A stretch of 6,212 bases of DNA from Ruminococcaceae bacterium UBA5396. GTDB taxonomy: Bacteria; Bacillota; Clostridia; Oscillospirales; Acutalibacteraceae. Below are positions 1 to 5,798 of this stretch, in pieces (within the stretch, counting starts at the first letter, position 1; each line of letters begins with the position of its first letter). The stretch lies in the NCBI GenBank assembly GCA_002410715.1, contig DHOG01000104.1, positions 42,441 to 48,652 on the forward strand, in the 5' to 3' direction. The notes beneath the pieces are model-generated. The model searched no databases. It was not told the DNA's origin and saw only the letters and a program-made list of their open reading frames with translations. The position numbers and the translations under genes were made by a program.

Positions 1-345
1 CAGGCGGCACAGATGTATGAAGAGACCGGCTGTGACCTTGTGATGGTGGGAAGAGGGGCACTGGGAAGACCGTGGATTTTCGCCCAAATCCAAGCCTATC
101 TTGAACATGGCAGGGTATTGCCCGACCCCCCGGTTTCCCAGCGGATGGAGGTGCTTTATAAGCAAATAACCCTTGCGGCTGAGTTAAAAGGGGAGCGAAC
201 TGCGCTTCTTGAAGCAAGAAAACATGCAGCGTGGGCAATGCACGGGCTTGCCGGAGCGGCATCCTTAAGGGCGCAGGCAGGCCAGCTGACAACATTAAAA
301 GAGCTGCGAAACCTTTGTAATTCTGTCAGTCTAAAAGGTGAGTAA
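1..345 (+). CDS. dusB: tRNA-dihydrouridine synthase, DusB type (3' part only)
   Basis: This is the C-terminal 114 residues of a flavin-dependent enzyme that reduces uridine to dihydrouridine in the D-loop of tRNA in the cytoplasm. The reading frame is open from base 1, so the gene begins upstream of the window. The first visible stretch ends in GRGALGRPWIF, the last strand and phosphate-binding loop of the TIM barrel in Dus proteins; GRPWIF followed by a QxYL helix is typical of DusB. The rest is the helical tRNA-binding domain, with the family pattern EARKHAAWAMHGL followed by a final leucine-rich helix. The stop is TAA at 343-345. The active-site cysteine and most FMN contacts lie outside the window. 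A hairpin with a T-rich tail follows within 15 bases, so the gene probably ends its own transcript. Family assignment is firm; the DusB subtype is likely. Confidence 0.93.
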   Translation, partial: QAAQMYEETGCDLVMVGRGALGRPWIFAQIQAYLEHGRVLPDPPVSQRMEVLYKQITLAAELKGERTALLEARKHAAWAMHGLAGAASLRAQAGQLTTLKELRNLCNSVSLKGE

Positions 346-358
346 TATTGAACAAAAT

Positions 359-410
359 ATGCCAGTGTTTTTAGAAATGTTTTTTTAATTTCACACTGGT
401 ATTTTTATTT
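359..410 (+). terminator. Probable rho-independent terminator after dusB
   Basis: Bases 359-368 (ATGCCAGTGT) pair with 393-402 (ACACTGGTAT) in 10 pairs, one of them G-T. Inside, GAAAT at 374-378 pairs with ATTTC at 388-392, so the apparent 24-base loop is mostly closed. The right arm runs into TTTTATTT at 403-410. It lies 13 bases after the dusB stop. The long, bulged apex makes it less typical than a compact terminator. Confidence 0.6.
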
Positions 411-424
411 CAGTCCCGTATAAT
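396..424 (+). promoter_or_regulatory. Candidate sigma-A promoter of the ABC exporter operon
   Basis: A perfect -10 hexamer TATAAT lies at 419-424. The hexamer 17 bases upstream (CTGGTA, 396-401) is a poor -35, and there is no extended -10 TG. A start near base 431 would give a leader of about 93 bases before the exporter start at 524. The -35 region overlaps the right arm of the dusB terminator. The weak -35 suggests either a low-level promoter or one helped by an activator; that is inference. Confidence 0.45.
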
Positions 425-436
425 GTAGCCTAGAGT

Positions 437-520
437 ATGGTCTCAATAACAGAAGTTTTTCCGCTTCGGCTGTCGAGGCAGAGCTGCAAATCCTTCGTTA
501 TTTTGAGAAGGGACGGGTAA
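437..520 (+). CDS. Possible 27-residue leader peptide upstream of the exporter
   Basis: An ATG at 437 opens 27 codons ending in TAA at 518-520, three bases before the exporter ATG at 524 and in the same frame. The predicted peptide starts MVSITEVFPL and ends in VILRRDG; it is basic and has no clear signal peptide or membrane helix. No Shine-Dalgarno sequence precedes it. The predicted transcript start near 431 would make it almost leaderless. Its codons span the imperfect hairpin 441-508, so translation would open or close that fold. The Bacillus subtilis exporter genes bmrCD are preceded by a regulatory leader gene, bmrB, so the position is suggestive. No sequence resemblance to BmrB is claimed. 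An ORF this short can arise by chance. Confidence 0.25.
   Translation: MVSITEVFPLRLSRQSCKSFVILRRDG
441..508 (+). promoter_or_regulatory. Imperfect long-range hairpin in the exporter leader
   Basis: TCTCA (441-445) pairs with TGAGA (504-508), ATAAC (446-450) with GTTAT (497-501), and GAAG (452-455) with CTTC (493-496). This gives 14 pairs with a 2-base bulge (502-503) and a single bulged A (451). The apex contains CCGCTTCGG (461-469), a small CTT-loop hairpin. The right arm ends at the AAGGGA (508-513) that probably serves as the ribosome binding site of the exporter gene, so the fold could limit access to it. No T tract follows, so it is not a terminator. I do not recognise a known riboswitch class. 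Confidence 0.4.
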
Positions 521-523
521 TAT

Positions 524-2305
524 ATGTTTCTGCTGCGTTGGGTTTGGAAAAGCATGGACACCCTGCACCATGTGATGGTGGTTTTGGCAATGATTCTTTC
601 GGCAGTGACCAGCACCATGCTGCTGATCAATCCGTTTTTAACCTCGATTTTGATTGATGATGTAATTATCGCCAAGGATCCGGCTCCGCTGATCCCTTTG
701 TTGATTGGCATGCTTTCTGTTCAGCTTACCCGCCTTGTATTGCGTTATGTTATGGTTATAATGCTCGAAAAATCTTCACAGAGCGTGCTGCTGAACCTTC
801 GCTGCCGTCTTTTTGAAACCCTGCAGAATCAGGAAAGCCGCTTTTTTGACCGCAATCGTACAGGTGATCTTATGACACGGTTGTCCGGCGATCTTGACTG
901 GTGCCGGCATTTCGTATCCTTTTTAATCTACCAGATAGTCGACTCGGTGGTAATGTTTACGTCTACATTGATTTTCTTCCTTATCATTGACTGGAAGCTC
1001 ACCCTTGCGTTGGTTGCCGTAACGCCTTTATTGATGCTGGTAACCCGAATGTATTCAAAAAAGGTGCGCCCGCACTTTATCGGTATGCGGGAAAGGCTGT
1101 CCGAAATGAATACGGCAGCACAGGAAAATATTGCGGGAAACCGAGTGGTTAAGGCGTTCGCCCGCGAAACCTTTGAGCGTGACCGCTTTGAAGAACGTAA
1201 CCGCAGTTTTCGTGATGCCAACCTTACGATTAACCGCCTTTGGCTCCGCTTCTTCCCTGTCATTGAAATTCTGGCAAATTTCATGACACTAATCACTGTT
1301 TTCTTAGGCGGTTTTTTCATCATAAACGGCAGTCTGACAGCGGGCAGGCTGTCAATCTTCACATCGCTGTCATGGGCGCTCGCAAATCCCATGCGCAATC
1401 TCGGTACCCTGATTAATGATCTTCAGCACTTTATGGCAAGTGCAGGTAAAGTGGTGGAGGTCTATTATTCACGCCCACTGATTGCCGACAGGCCGGATGC
1501 AGTCGATCATGATAAAACCGAGGGGAATATATCGTTTCGGGATGTCAGCTTTTCATTCGGCAAGGTTAAGATTCTAGATCATGTAAGCTTTGAGGTAAAG
1601 GCGGGAGAAACCTTGGCAGTCATCGGTCCTGCCGGATCGGGGAAAACAACCCTGATTAACCTTCTCGCACGATTCTATGATGTCGACAGCGGCGAAATCC
1701 TGCTGGACGGCTGCAACATAAGGTTTTGGAAGCTGGGCCAGCTAAGAAGCTCGATTGGAACCGCAACGCAGGATGTTTTTCTGTTTTCGGATACAATTGA
1801 AGGGAACATCGCTTTTGGGAATCAGTCCATGAGTGAGGAAGAGGTTCATGACTTCGCAAGACGGGCCGCGGCGGACGATTTTGTACGAAGAATGCCCGAA
1901 GGGTATGATACAATCGTGGGTGAACGCGGCGTGGGGTTGTCCGGAGGGCAAAAGCAGCGTATTGCTTTGGCAAGGGCGCTGGCGGTTCAGCCTCCGGTGC
2001 TTATTCTGGATGACACCACCTCGGCAGTCGATCTGGAGACCGAAAAATACATACAAAAGCAGCTTATGGAACTGCCCTTCCCCTGTACAAAAATCATTAT
2101 CGCCCAGAGAATTTCATCGGTGAAAAACGCCGACCAGATCATTGTACTGGATCACGGGCGAATCGCCGAACGCGGCACCCATGAGGAGCTGCTTGGTCTT
2201 AGGGGATATTACTGGGAAACCTATGCCCTGCAAAACGATATACCGGTGGATGCAGAGGATTGGGCTGCTAAATCCGGCACAGCGGCGCAAGGGGGTGTCT
2301 GCTGA
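524..2305 (+). CDS. ABC exporter half-transporter, degenerate-site subunit (BmrC/TM287-like)
   Basis: This 593-residue protein has an exporter-type membrane domain (about residues 10-310, six helices) followed by an ATPase domain (about 340-580). Visible motifs are Walker A GPAGSGKTT (368-376), a Q-loop in ATQDVFLF, signature LSGGQ (472-476) and Walker B LILDD (493-497). The general base after Walker B is Asp497 instead of Glu, and the H-loop position is Gln528 (IAQRISS) instead of His. Its own nucleotide site should therefore hydrolyse ATP poorly, as in the BmrC, LmrC and TM287 partners of heterodimeric exporters. It would work in the cytoplasmic membrane with the protein encoded next. The start is fixed by an in-frame TAA at 518-520. 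The likely ribosome binding site is AAGGGA at 508-513, ten bases upstream. Exported substrates are unknown; multidrug compounds are the usual guess for this family. Confidence 0.93.
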   Translation: MFLLRWVWKSMDTLHHVMVVLAMILSAVTSTMLLINPFLTSILIDDVIIAKDPAPLIPLLIGMLSVQLTRLVLRYVMVIMLEKSSQSVLLNLRCRLFETLQNQESRFFDRNRTGDLMTRLSGDLDWCRHFVSFLIYQIVDSVVMFTSTLIFFLIIDWKLTLALVAVTPLLMLVTRMYSKKVRPHFIGMRERLSEMNTAAQENIAGNRVVKAFARETFERDRFEERNRSFRDANLTINRLWLRFFPVIEILANFMTLITVFLGGFFIINGSLTAGRLSIFTSLSWALANPMRNLGTLINDLQHFMASAGKVVEVYYSRPLIADRPDAVDHDKTEGNISFRDVSFSFGKVKILDHVSFEVKAGETLAVIGPAGSGKTTLINLLARFYDVDSGEILLDGCNIRFWKLGQLRSSIGTATQDVFLFSDTIEGNIAFGNQSMSEEEVHDFARRAAADDFVRRMPEGYDTIVGERGVGLSGGQKQRIALARALAVQPPVLILDDTTSAVDLETEKYIQKQLMELPFPCTKIIIAQRISSVKNADQIIVLDHGRIAERGTHEELLGLRGYYWETYALQNDIPVDAEDWAAKSGTAAQGGVC

Positions 2306-4101
2306 TGGCACGAAATAGATTTGATGTTGACGAGAAGCTTGAGTCCCCGTTTCGGATGGCACATCTTAAACGCGCTTTGGTGTATGTCCGCCGTCACCGT
2401 TTCAAGATGCTGCTGGCGCTGATTTTGAGCGGTTTGGCAAGTGTGGCAGGGCTGTTCGGCCCTAAAATCATGCAGTGGACGCTGGACGATGCCATCCCCA
2501 ACAAGGATGTTGCACTCTTGCTGCGGCTGGCACTGCTGTATACCGGCATCATATTGCTCGGTATTGTTTTTACCACCATACGGGCAAGGATTATGGCTCT
2601 CGTCAGCCAGGACATTATCTATGATATCCGTCAAGATTTGTTTGCGCATTTACAAAAGCTGCCGTTCAGTTATTATGACAGCCGTCCCGCCGGAAAAATT
2701 CTGGTCAGGGTAATCAATTACGTAAACTCGGTTGCCAACATGCTGTCAAACGGGATTATCAACAGCATACTGGAATTTATTAATCTTGTGGTCATTATCG
2801 TATTTATGTTTAATACCAACGCCACGCTTTCATGGGTAATTCTCGCAGGACTTCCTATTTTCATAACGTTCATCATCATTATTAAACCGCGTCAGCGAAA
2901 AGCGTGGCAGGAGCAATCCAATAAAAGCTCGAATTATAACGCCTATCTTGCCGAGAGCATCGACGGGGTGCGTGTCAGTCAGTTGTTTTCACGGCAGGAA
3001 ATAAACATCTCAATCATGCGGCGGCTTGCGGTTGCATGCAAAAAAGTATGGATGAAAGCCGTCTCTATCGGCAACACTATATGGGTCAGCGCCGAGCTGA
3101 TTACCCAGATCGTGTTCACCTTTATGTATATTGCGGGCGTCTATTGGTTGGGCGGCACCATTGTATCCTTCGGCGTAATTCTTGCCATGGGTCAGTATGT
3201 CAGCCGATTTTGGCAGCCGATTTTAAATCTTGCAAATATCTATAATATGTTTATCAACAACGTTGCCTATCTGGAGCGCATTTTCGAGACCATGGATGAG
3301 CCTGTTACGGTTGATGATATTCCCGGTGCCTCCGAGCTTCCTGCCGTTGGCGGTGATGTGGAGTTTCGGGGTGTCTCCTTTGGGTATGACCCCGACATCC
3401 TAATCCTCCAGAATGTTTATTTCAGCGTAAAAGCGGGACAGAGCATTGCACTGGTCGGACCCACCGGCGCCGGCAAAACAACCGTAGTCAACCTGATCAG
3501 CAGATTTTATAATTTAACCGCCGGATCGATTCTGATTGACGGCGAGCATGATATTTCTAAGGTGACATTGCATTCACTTCGCTCCCAGATGGGAATCATG
3601 CTGCAAGACAGCTTTATTTTCAGCGGAACCATCATGGATAATATCCGTTACGGCAGACTGGACGCAACCGACCAAGAGGTCATCGCGGCGGCCAAAGCGG
3701 TTCACGCACATGACTTCATTTCCGAAATGAGCAAAGGGTATCATACTGAGGTCAACGAGCGGGGCAGCCGTTTGTCGGCGGGACAGAAACAGCTAATTTC
3801 ATTTGCCCGTACCCTGCTTGCTGACCCGCGCATCCTGATTCTTGATGAGGCTACCTCGGCAATTGATACCAAGACCGAAAGACTGTTACAGAAAGGAATC
3901 AAGGTTCTGCTAAAGGGGCGTACCTCGTTTATCATCGCCCATCGTTTGTCAACCATTAAATCGTGTGACAAGATCCTGTATATCGGTGACCGGAGCATTC
4001 TTGAAGAGGGCAGCCATGACGAGCTGATTGCAAAAAAGGGATTGTACCATCATCTATATACTGCCCAGACTGTTGAAACCGATTTGGTGGCGGTTAGATA
4101 G
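2305..4101 (+). CDS. ABC exporter half-transporter, catalytic subunit (BmrD/TM288-like)
   Basis: This 598-residue protein has a membrane domain (about residues 25-330) and an ATPase domain (about 350-590). The acidic N-terminus, DVDEKLESPF before the first helix, is characteristic of the second subunit in such pairs. Motifs are Walker A GPTGAGKTT (385-393), signature LSAGQ (490-494), Walker B LILDE with the catalytic Glu515, and H-loop His546 in IAHRLST. The signature carries Ala for the usual Gly. In the dimer this altered signature faces the degenerate Walker site of the upstream subunit. The canonical residues here face the intact LSGGQ of that subunit, giving one active and one weak site. 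The ATG overlaps the previous TGA by one base (TGATG), and AAGGGGGTG at 2289-2297 is a good ribosome binding site, so the two genes are translationally coupled. Multidrug, lipid or peptide export cannot be told apart here. Confidence 0.93.
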   Translation: MARNRFDVDEKLESPFRMAHLKRALVYVRRHRFKMLLALILSGLASVAGLFGPKIMQWTLDDAIPNKDVALLLRLALLYTGIILLGIVFTTIRARIMALVSQDIIYDIRQDLFAHLQKLPFSYYDSRPAGKILVRVINYVNSVANMLSNGIINSILEFINLVVIIVFMFNTNATLSWVILAGLPIFITFIIIIKPRQRKAWQEQSNKSSNYNAYLAESIDGVRVSQLFSRQEINISIMRRLAVACKKVWMKAVSIGNTIWVSAELITQIVFTFMYIAGVYWLGGTIVSFGVILAMGQYVSRFWQPILNLANIYNMFINNVAYLERIFETMDEPVTVDDIPGASELPAVGGDVEFRGVSFGYDPDILILQNVYFSVKAGQSIALVGPTGAGKTTVVNLISRFYNLTAGSILIDGEHDISKVTLHSLRSQMGIMLQDSFIFSGTIMDNIRYGRLDATDQEVIAAAKAVHAHDFISEMSKGYHTEVNERGSRLSAGQKQLISFARTLLADPRILILDEATSAIDTKTERLLQKGIKVLLKGRTSFIIAHRLSTIKSCDKILYIGDRSILEEGSHDELIAKKGLYHHLYTAQTVETDLVAVR

Positions 4102-4168
4102 GTATCCAAATACACAGGACGGGTCTCGGTTCTGATTAATTTGCCACTGTGTCTATGAATACACTTAA

Positions 4169-4211
4169 AAAGCCCTGTATATAAGCGAAAACGGCTTATA
4201 TACAGGGCTTT
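4169..4211. terminator. Bidirectional terminator between convergent operons
   Basis: Bases 4169-4186 pair perfectly with 4194-4211 (18 pairs, loop GAAAACG). Read on the minus strand, the stem is followed by a run of five T (complement of the As at 4167-4171, partly in the stem), a good tail for the 4234-4869 gene whose stop lies 22 bases before it. Read on the plus strand the tail is only TTTGGTATAATT, so termination of the exporter operon (stop at 4101) may be less efficient. Its position between two converging stops supports a shared role. Confidence 0.85.
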
Positions 4212-4233
4212 GGTATAATTAGGAATGTTTGAT

Positions 4234-4869
4234 TTAGAAATCAGTATGACGGTAGCGTTTAACTTTGCTACTATATATTATAATTCCGAGTAAACCTGTT
4301 GAAATCATTACGGCAATGATTAGAGCCGTTGTTTTTTCGCCTGTACCGGTTGACTGGGAATTTCCTTGATTCGCATTGACATCATCTATACGATTGGTTG
4401 AGAAAATGAATGTAACTGTAACAGACTTTTTTTGATATTCGTTTCCTAAATCAGCCGGAAAAAGCACATGTAACGTGTAATTTTCATTTTTGTTTGAAGA
4501 AATCGGTTTCAGATTTATATTTTTTAATTCCTTTAATCCACCATGATAATATATAGTATTATCATCCTTGACAGTAATCATAAGCGCTTGAAATAACTGA
4601 TCATCACCATTTGTTTTTTTTGAATTCAATGAAACGGAAAATGGCGCATTGCTTTCATTTTTTATGGTAACTACAGCGGTACTTGCTTCTCCGGGAACCA
4701 TTTTTTCCATATTAAATAATGGCTCATTATGGGATATGGATAATCCTTTATTGTTTCCGATGATCTCCAACCCACTGACTTGTGAGGTTTGAATATGATA
4801 TAAAAAAGCACAAAATATTATTAGTATTATAGGAATGATAGAAATGACTCTAAATCGATTACCAAACAA
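4234..4869 (-). CDS. Membrane-anchored surface protein with a TasA/camelysin-like domain
   Basis: With the TTG start chosen here the protein has 211 residues. AGGAGG (complement of 4877-4882) lies seven bases before this TTG; the upstream ATG at 4902 would place that site inside the coding region and has no site of its own. An N-terminal hydrophobic segment (residues 8-24) after Arg5/Arg7 is a signal peptide or anchor. The middle is a predicted beta-rich domain that opens with LFNMEKMVPGE (51-61) and closes with NEYQKKSVTVTF (143-154). Both resemble segments of the TasA-like protein encoded just upstream. A polar linker (160-178) rich in Asn, Gln, Ser and Gly follows, then TGTGE, a hydrophobic helix (181-199) and a basic tail KVKRYR. 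This layout resembles a sortase sorting signal, but LPXTG itself is absent. The AYFSD motif of SipW substrates is also missing. It probably sits on the outer membrane face as a partner of the TasA-like protein; that role is inferred. Confidence 0.75.
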   Translation of the reverse strand: MFGNRFRVISIIPIILIIFCAFLYHIQTSQVSGLEIIGNNKGLSISHNEPLFNMEKMVPGEASTAVVTIKNESNAPFSVSLNSKKTNGDDQLFQALMITVKDDNTIYYHGGLKELKNINLKPISSNKNENYTLHVLFPADLGNEYQKKSVTVTFIFSTNRIDDVNANQGNSQSTGTGEKTTALIIAVMISTGLLGIIIYSSKVKRYRHTDF

Positions 4870-4876
4870 TCGTATA

Positions 4877-4882
4877 CCTCCT
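4877..4882 (-). promoter_or_regulatory. Ribosome binding site that decides the TTG start
   Basis: The minus strand reads AGGAGG here, a perfect Shine-Dalgarno match, seven bases before TTG at 4869. No comparable site precedes the ATG at 4902. This shortens the protein by 11 residues and places its N-terminus directly before the hydrophobic segment. Confidence 0.85.
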
Positions 4883-4940
4883 GAAAGGTATTCAAATCTC
4901 ATGATATTTTGCTGCTTTTATTACGAATCGCGCAGGCATT

Positions 4941-4987
4941 GCCGTCCCGCTGCCGGGCGGGAGTTCTCCCCCCGCCCTTACAACGGC
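4941..4987. repeat. GC-rich folded palindrome between the two surface-protein genes
   Basis: An outer stem GCCGT (4941-4945) / ACGGC (4983-4987) encloses GGGCGGG (4955-4961) / CCCGCCC (4971-4977). A competing small hairpin, CCCG (4946-4949) / CGGG (4954-4957), shares bases with the inner stem. The block is strikingly GC-rich within AT-rich DNA. No T tract follows the inner stem on either strand, so it is not a standard terminator. It may be a dispersed intergenic palindromic element, or an RNA fold that lowers or stabilises expression between the TasA-like gene and the anchored-protein gene. Copy number cannot be judged from one window. Confidence 0.5.
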
Positions 4988-5010
4988 TTCTACCTTTTAA
5001 CAATACTTTA

Positions 5011-5640
5011 TTATGATGCTGTAGGAACGGTGGTATTGACGGGTTTTTGGGATAAAGCGTACTCAATTCCAAAAGTTAATTGATCACTTTGAGCCATATT
5101 CACATCAGCATGCTCATAAAAGCCTACGTTGCAACGAATTACTATTTCTTCACCGGCCTTTATAAGCCTATTAAATGTGTAGCTTGGTTCTATGACATTT
5201 AATCTTCCGTCATAGATTATTTCATCACCTATAGAGTAACCATTGTTTTGTTCACTATCATTATCAATATACAAGAACAGCCGCAGAAACCGGCCAAGCT
5301 CGCCTTCATTTGGGGTTCTGTCTCCGGCTTCCCATTCAGGTTCGGTTAAACCGTTTTCTTTTTCTGTTACAGTGATTTTTGTAATATTCAAATATCCATC
5401 AACGTTTCCTGTGTTTTTCAGGGTATATCTTTTATAGCCCTCGTTATCCGGAACCATCTTCTCAACATTGTATAAGACCAAATTATCATTTTCTCCATTA
5501 ATCAACAGATCCAATGTTCCTGCTGTGAAGGTATTGCCGTTATTGGTCTCTTTATCAGAAAAATATGCGGTTGTTGCTCCAACTACCATTGTAATAGAAA
5601 TTGCTAAAACCATAACACACATAAGAATCTTTTTTGTCAT
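5011..5640 (-). CDS. TasA/camelysin-like exported protein with SipW-type signal peptide
   Basis: This 209-residue protein has a short signal peptide: Lys3-Lys4, hydrophobic residues 5-21, then GATTAYFSDKE. The A-x-F-S/N-D pattern followed by a TFTAGTLDL strand (37-45) is the hallmark of substrates of SipW-type signal peptidase, including TasA and the camelysins. Cleavage probably falls after Ala25. The beta-rich body contains LYNVEKMVPDNEG (56-68), LKNTGNVDGYLNI and a closing AQSDQLTFGIEYAL (183-196). The family includes the Bacillus biofilm fibre protein TasA and camelysin, classed as peptidase M73 though protease activity is doubtful; I see no zinc-binding HExxH motif. GGAGG (complement of 5649-5653) lies eight bases before the ATG. 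The SipW-like peptidase gene sits 158 bases upstream on the same strand and is its presumed processing enzyme. Secretion is near certain; fibre formation is inferred. Confidence 0.85.
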   Translation of the reverse strand: MTKKILMCVMVLAISITMVVGATTAYFSDKETNNGNTFTAGTLDLLINGENDNLVLYNVEKMVPDNEGYKRYTLKNTGNVDGYLNITKITVTEKENGLTEPEWEAGDRTPNEGELGRFLRLFLYIDNDSEQNNGYSIGDEIIYDGRLNVIEPSYTFNRLIKAGEEIVIRCNVGFYEHADVNMAQSDQLTFGIEYALSQKPVNTTVPTAS

Positions 5641-5676
5641 AAATATAACCTCCGTTTTTTGTTTTGTGTTTCGGCA

Positions 5677-5708
5677 GACTCCCTGCCTTTTTAATAAAGA
5701 GTCCCTGC
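5677..5708. repeat. Short direct repeat upstream of the TasA-like gene
   Basis: GACTCCCTGC (5677-5686) recurs as GAGTCCCTGC (5699-5708), nine of ten bases alike and 22 bases apart, about two helical turns. The first copy also takes part in a weak 5-bp hairpin (GGCAG 5673-5677 / CTGCC 5683-5687). Spacing on one helix face between a signal peptidase gene and its presumed substrate gene would fit a regulator site, but this could be chance. Confidence 0.25.
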
Positions 5709-5798
5709 AATTTTAAATGTGCATTACCCGGGATGAAATGCTAACGCATAATATAAATGCATTAAGTGGTAACATCTCCTTTTCTACAATTTTTCTGA

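Noticed and set aside
928..1398. 156-codon open frame antisense to the first exporter gene
   Set aside because: It is a shadow of the conserved ABC membrane domain, with no ribosome binding site or domain.
4214..4219. TATAAT on the plus strand right after the terminator stem
   Set aside because: No plausible -35 and no plus-strand gene downstream; the following DNA is coding on the minus strand.
4835..5083. Plus-strand open frame across the GC-rich palindrome
   Set aside because: Low-complexity translation with no family resemblance; it overlaps two minus-strand genes that are well supported.
5673..5692. GGCAG/CTGCC hairpin followed by TTTTT on the plus strand
   Set aside because: Terminator-like only on the plus strand, where no gene ends; the stem is just 5 bp.
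5731..5778. Possible tiny minus-strand ORFs after AAGGAG in the gap before the TasA-like gene
   Set aside because: The ATG choices lie either directly against the ribosome-binding-like sequence or about 13 bases away; the peptides are 12-20 residues with no recognisable feature.
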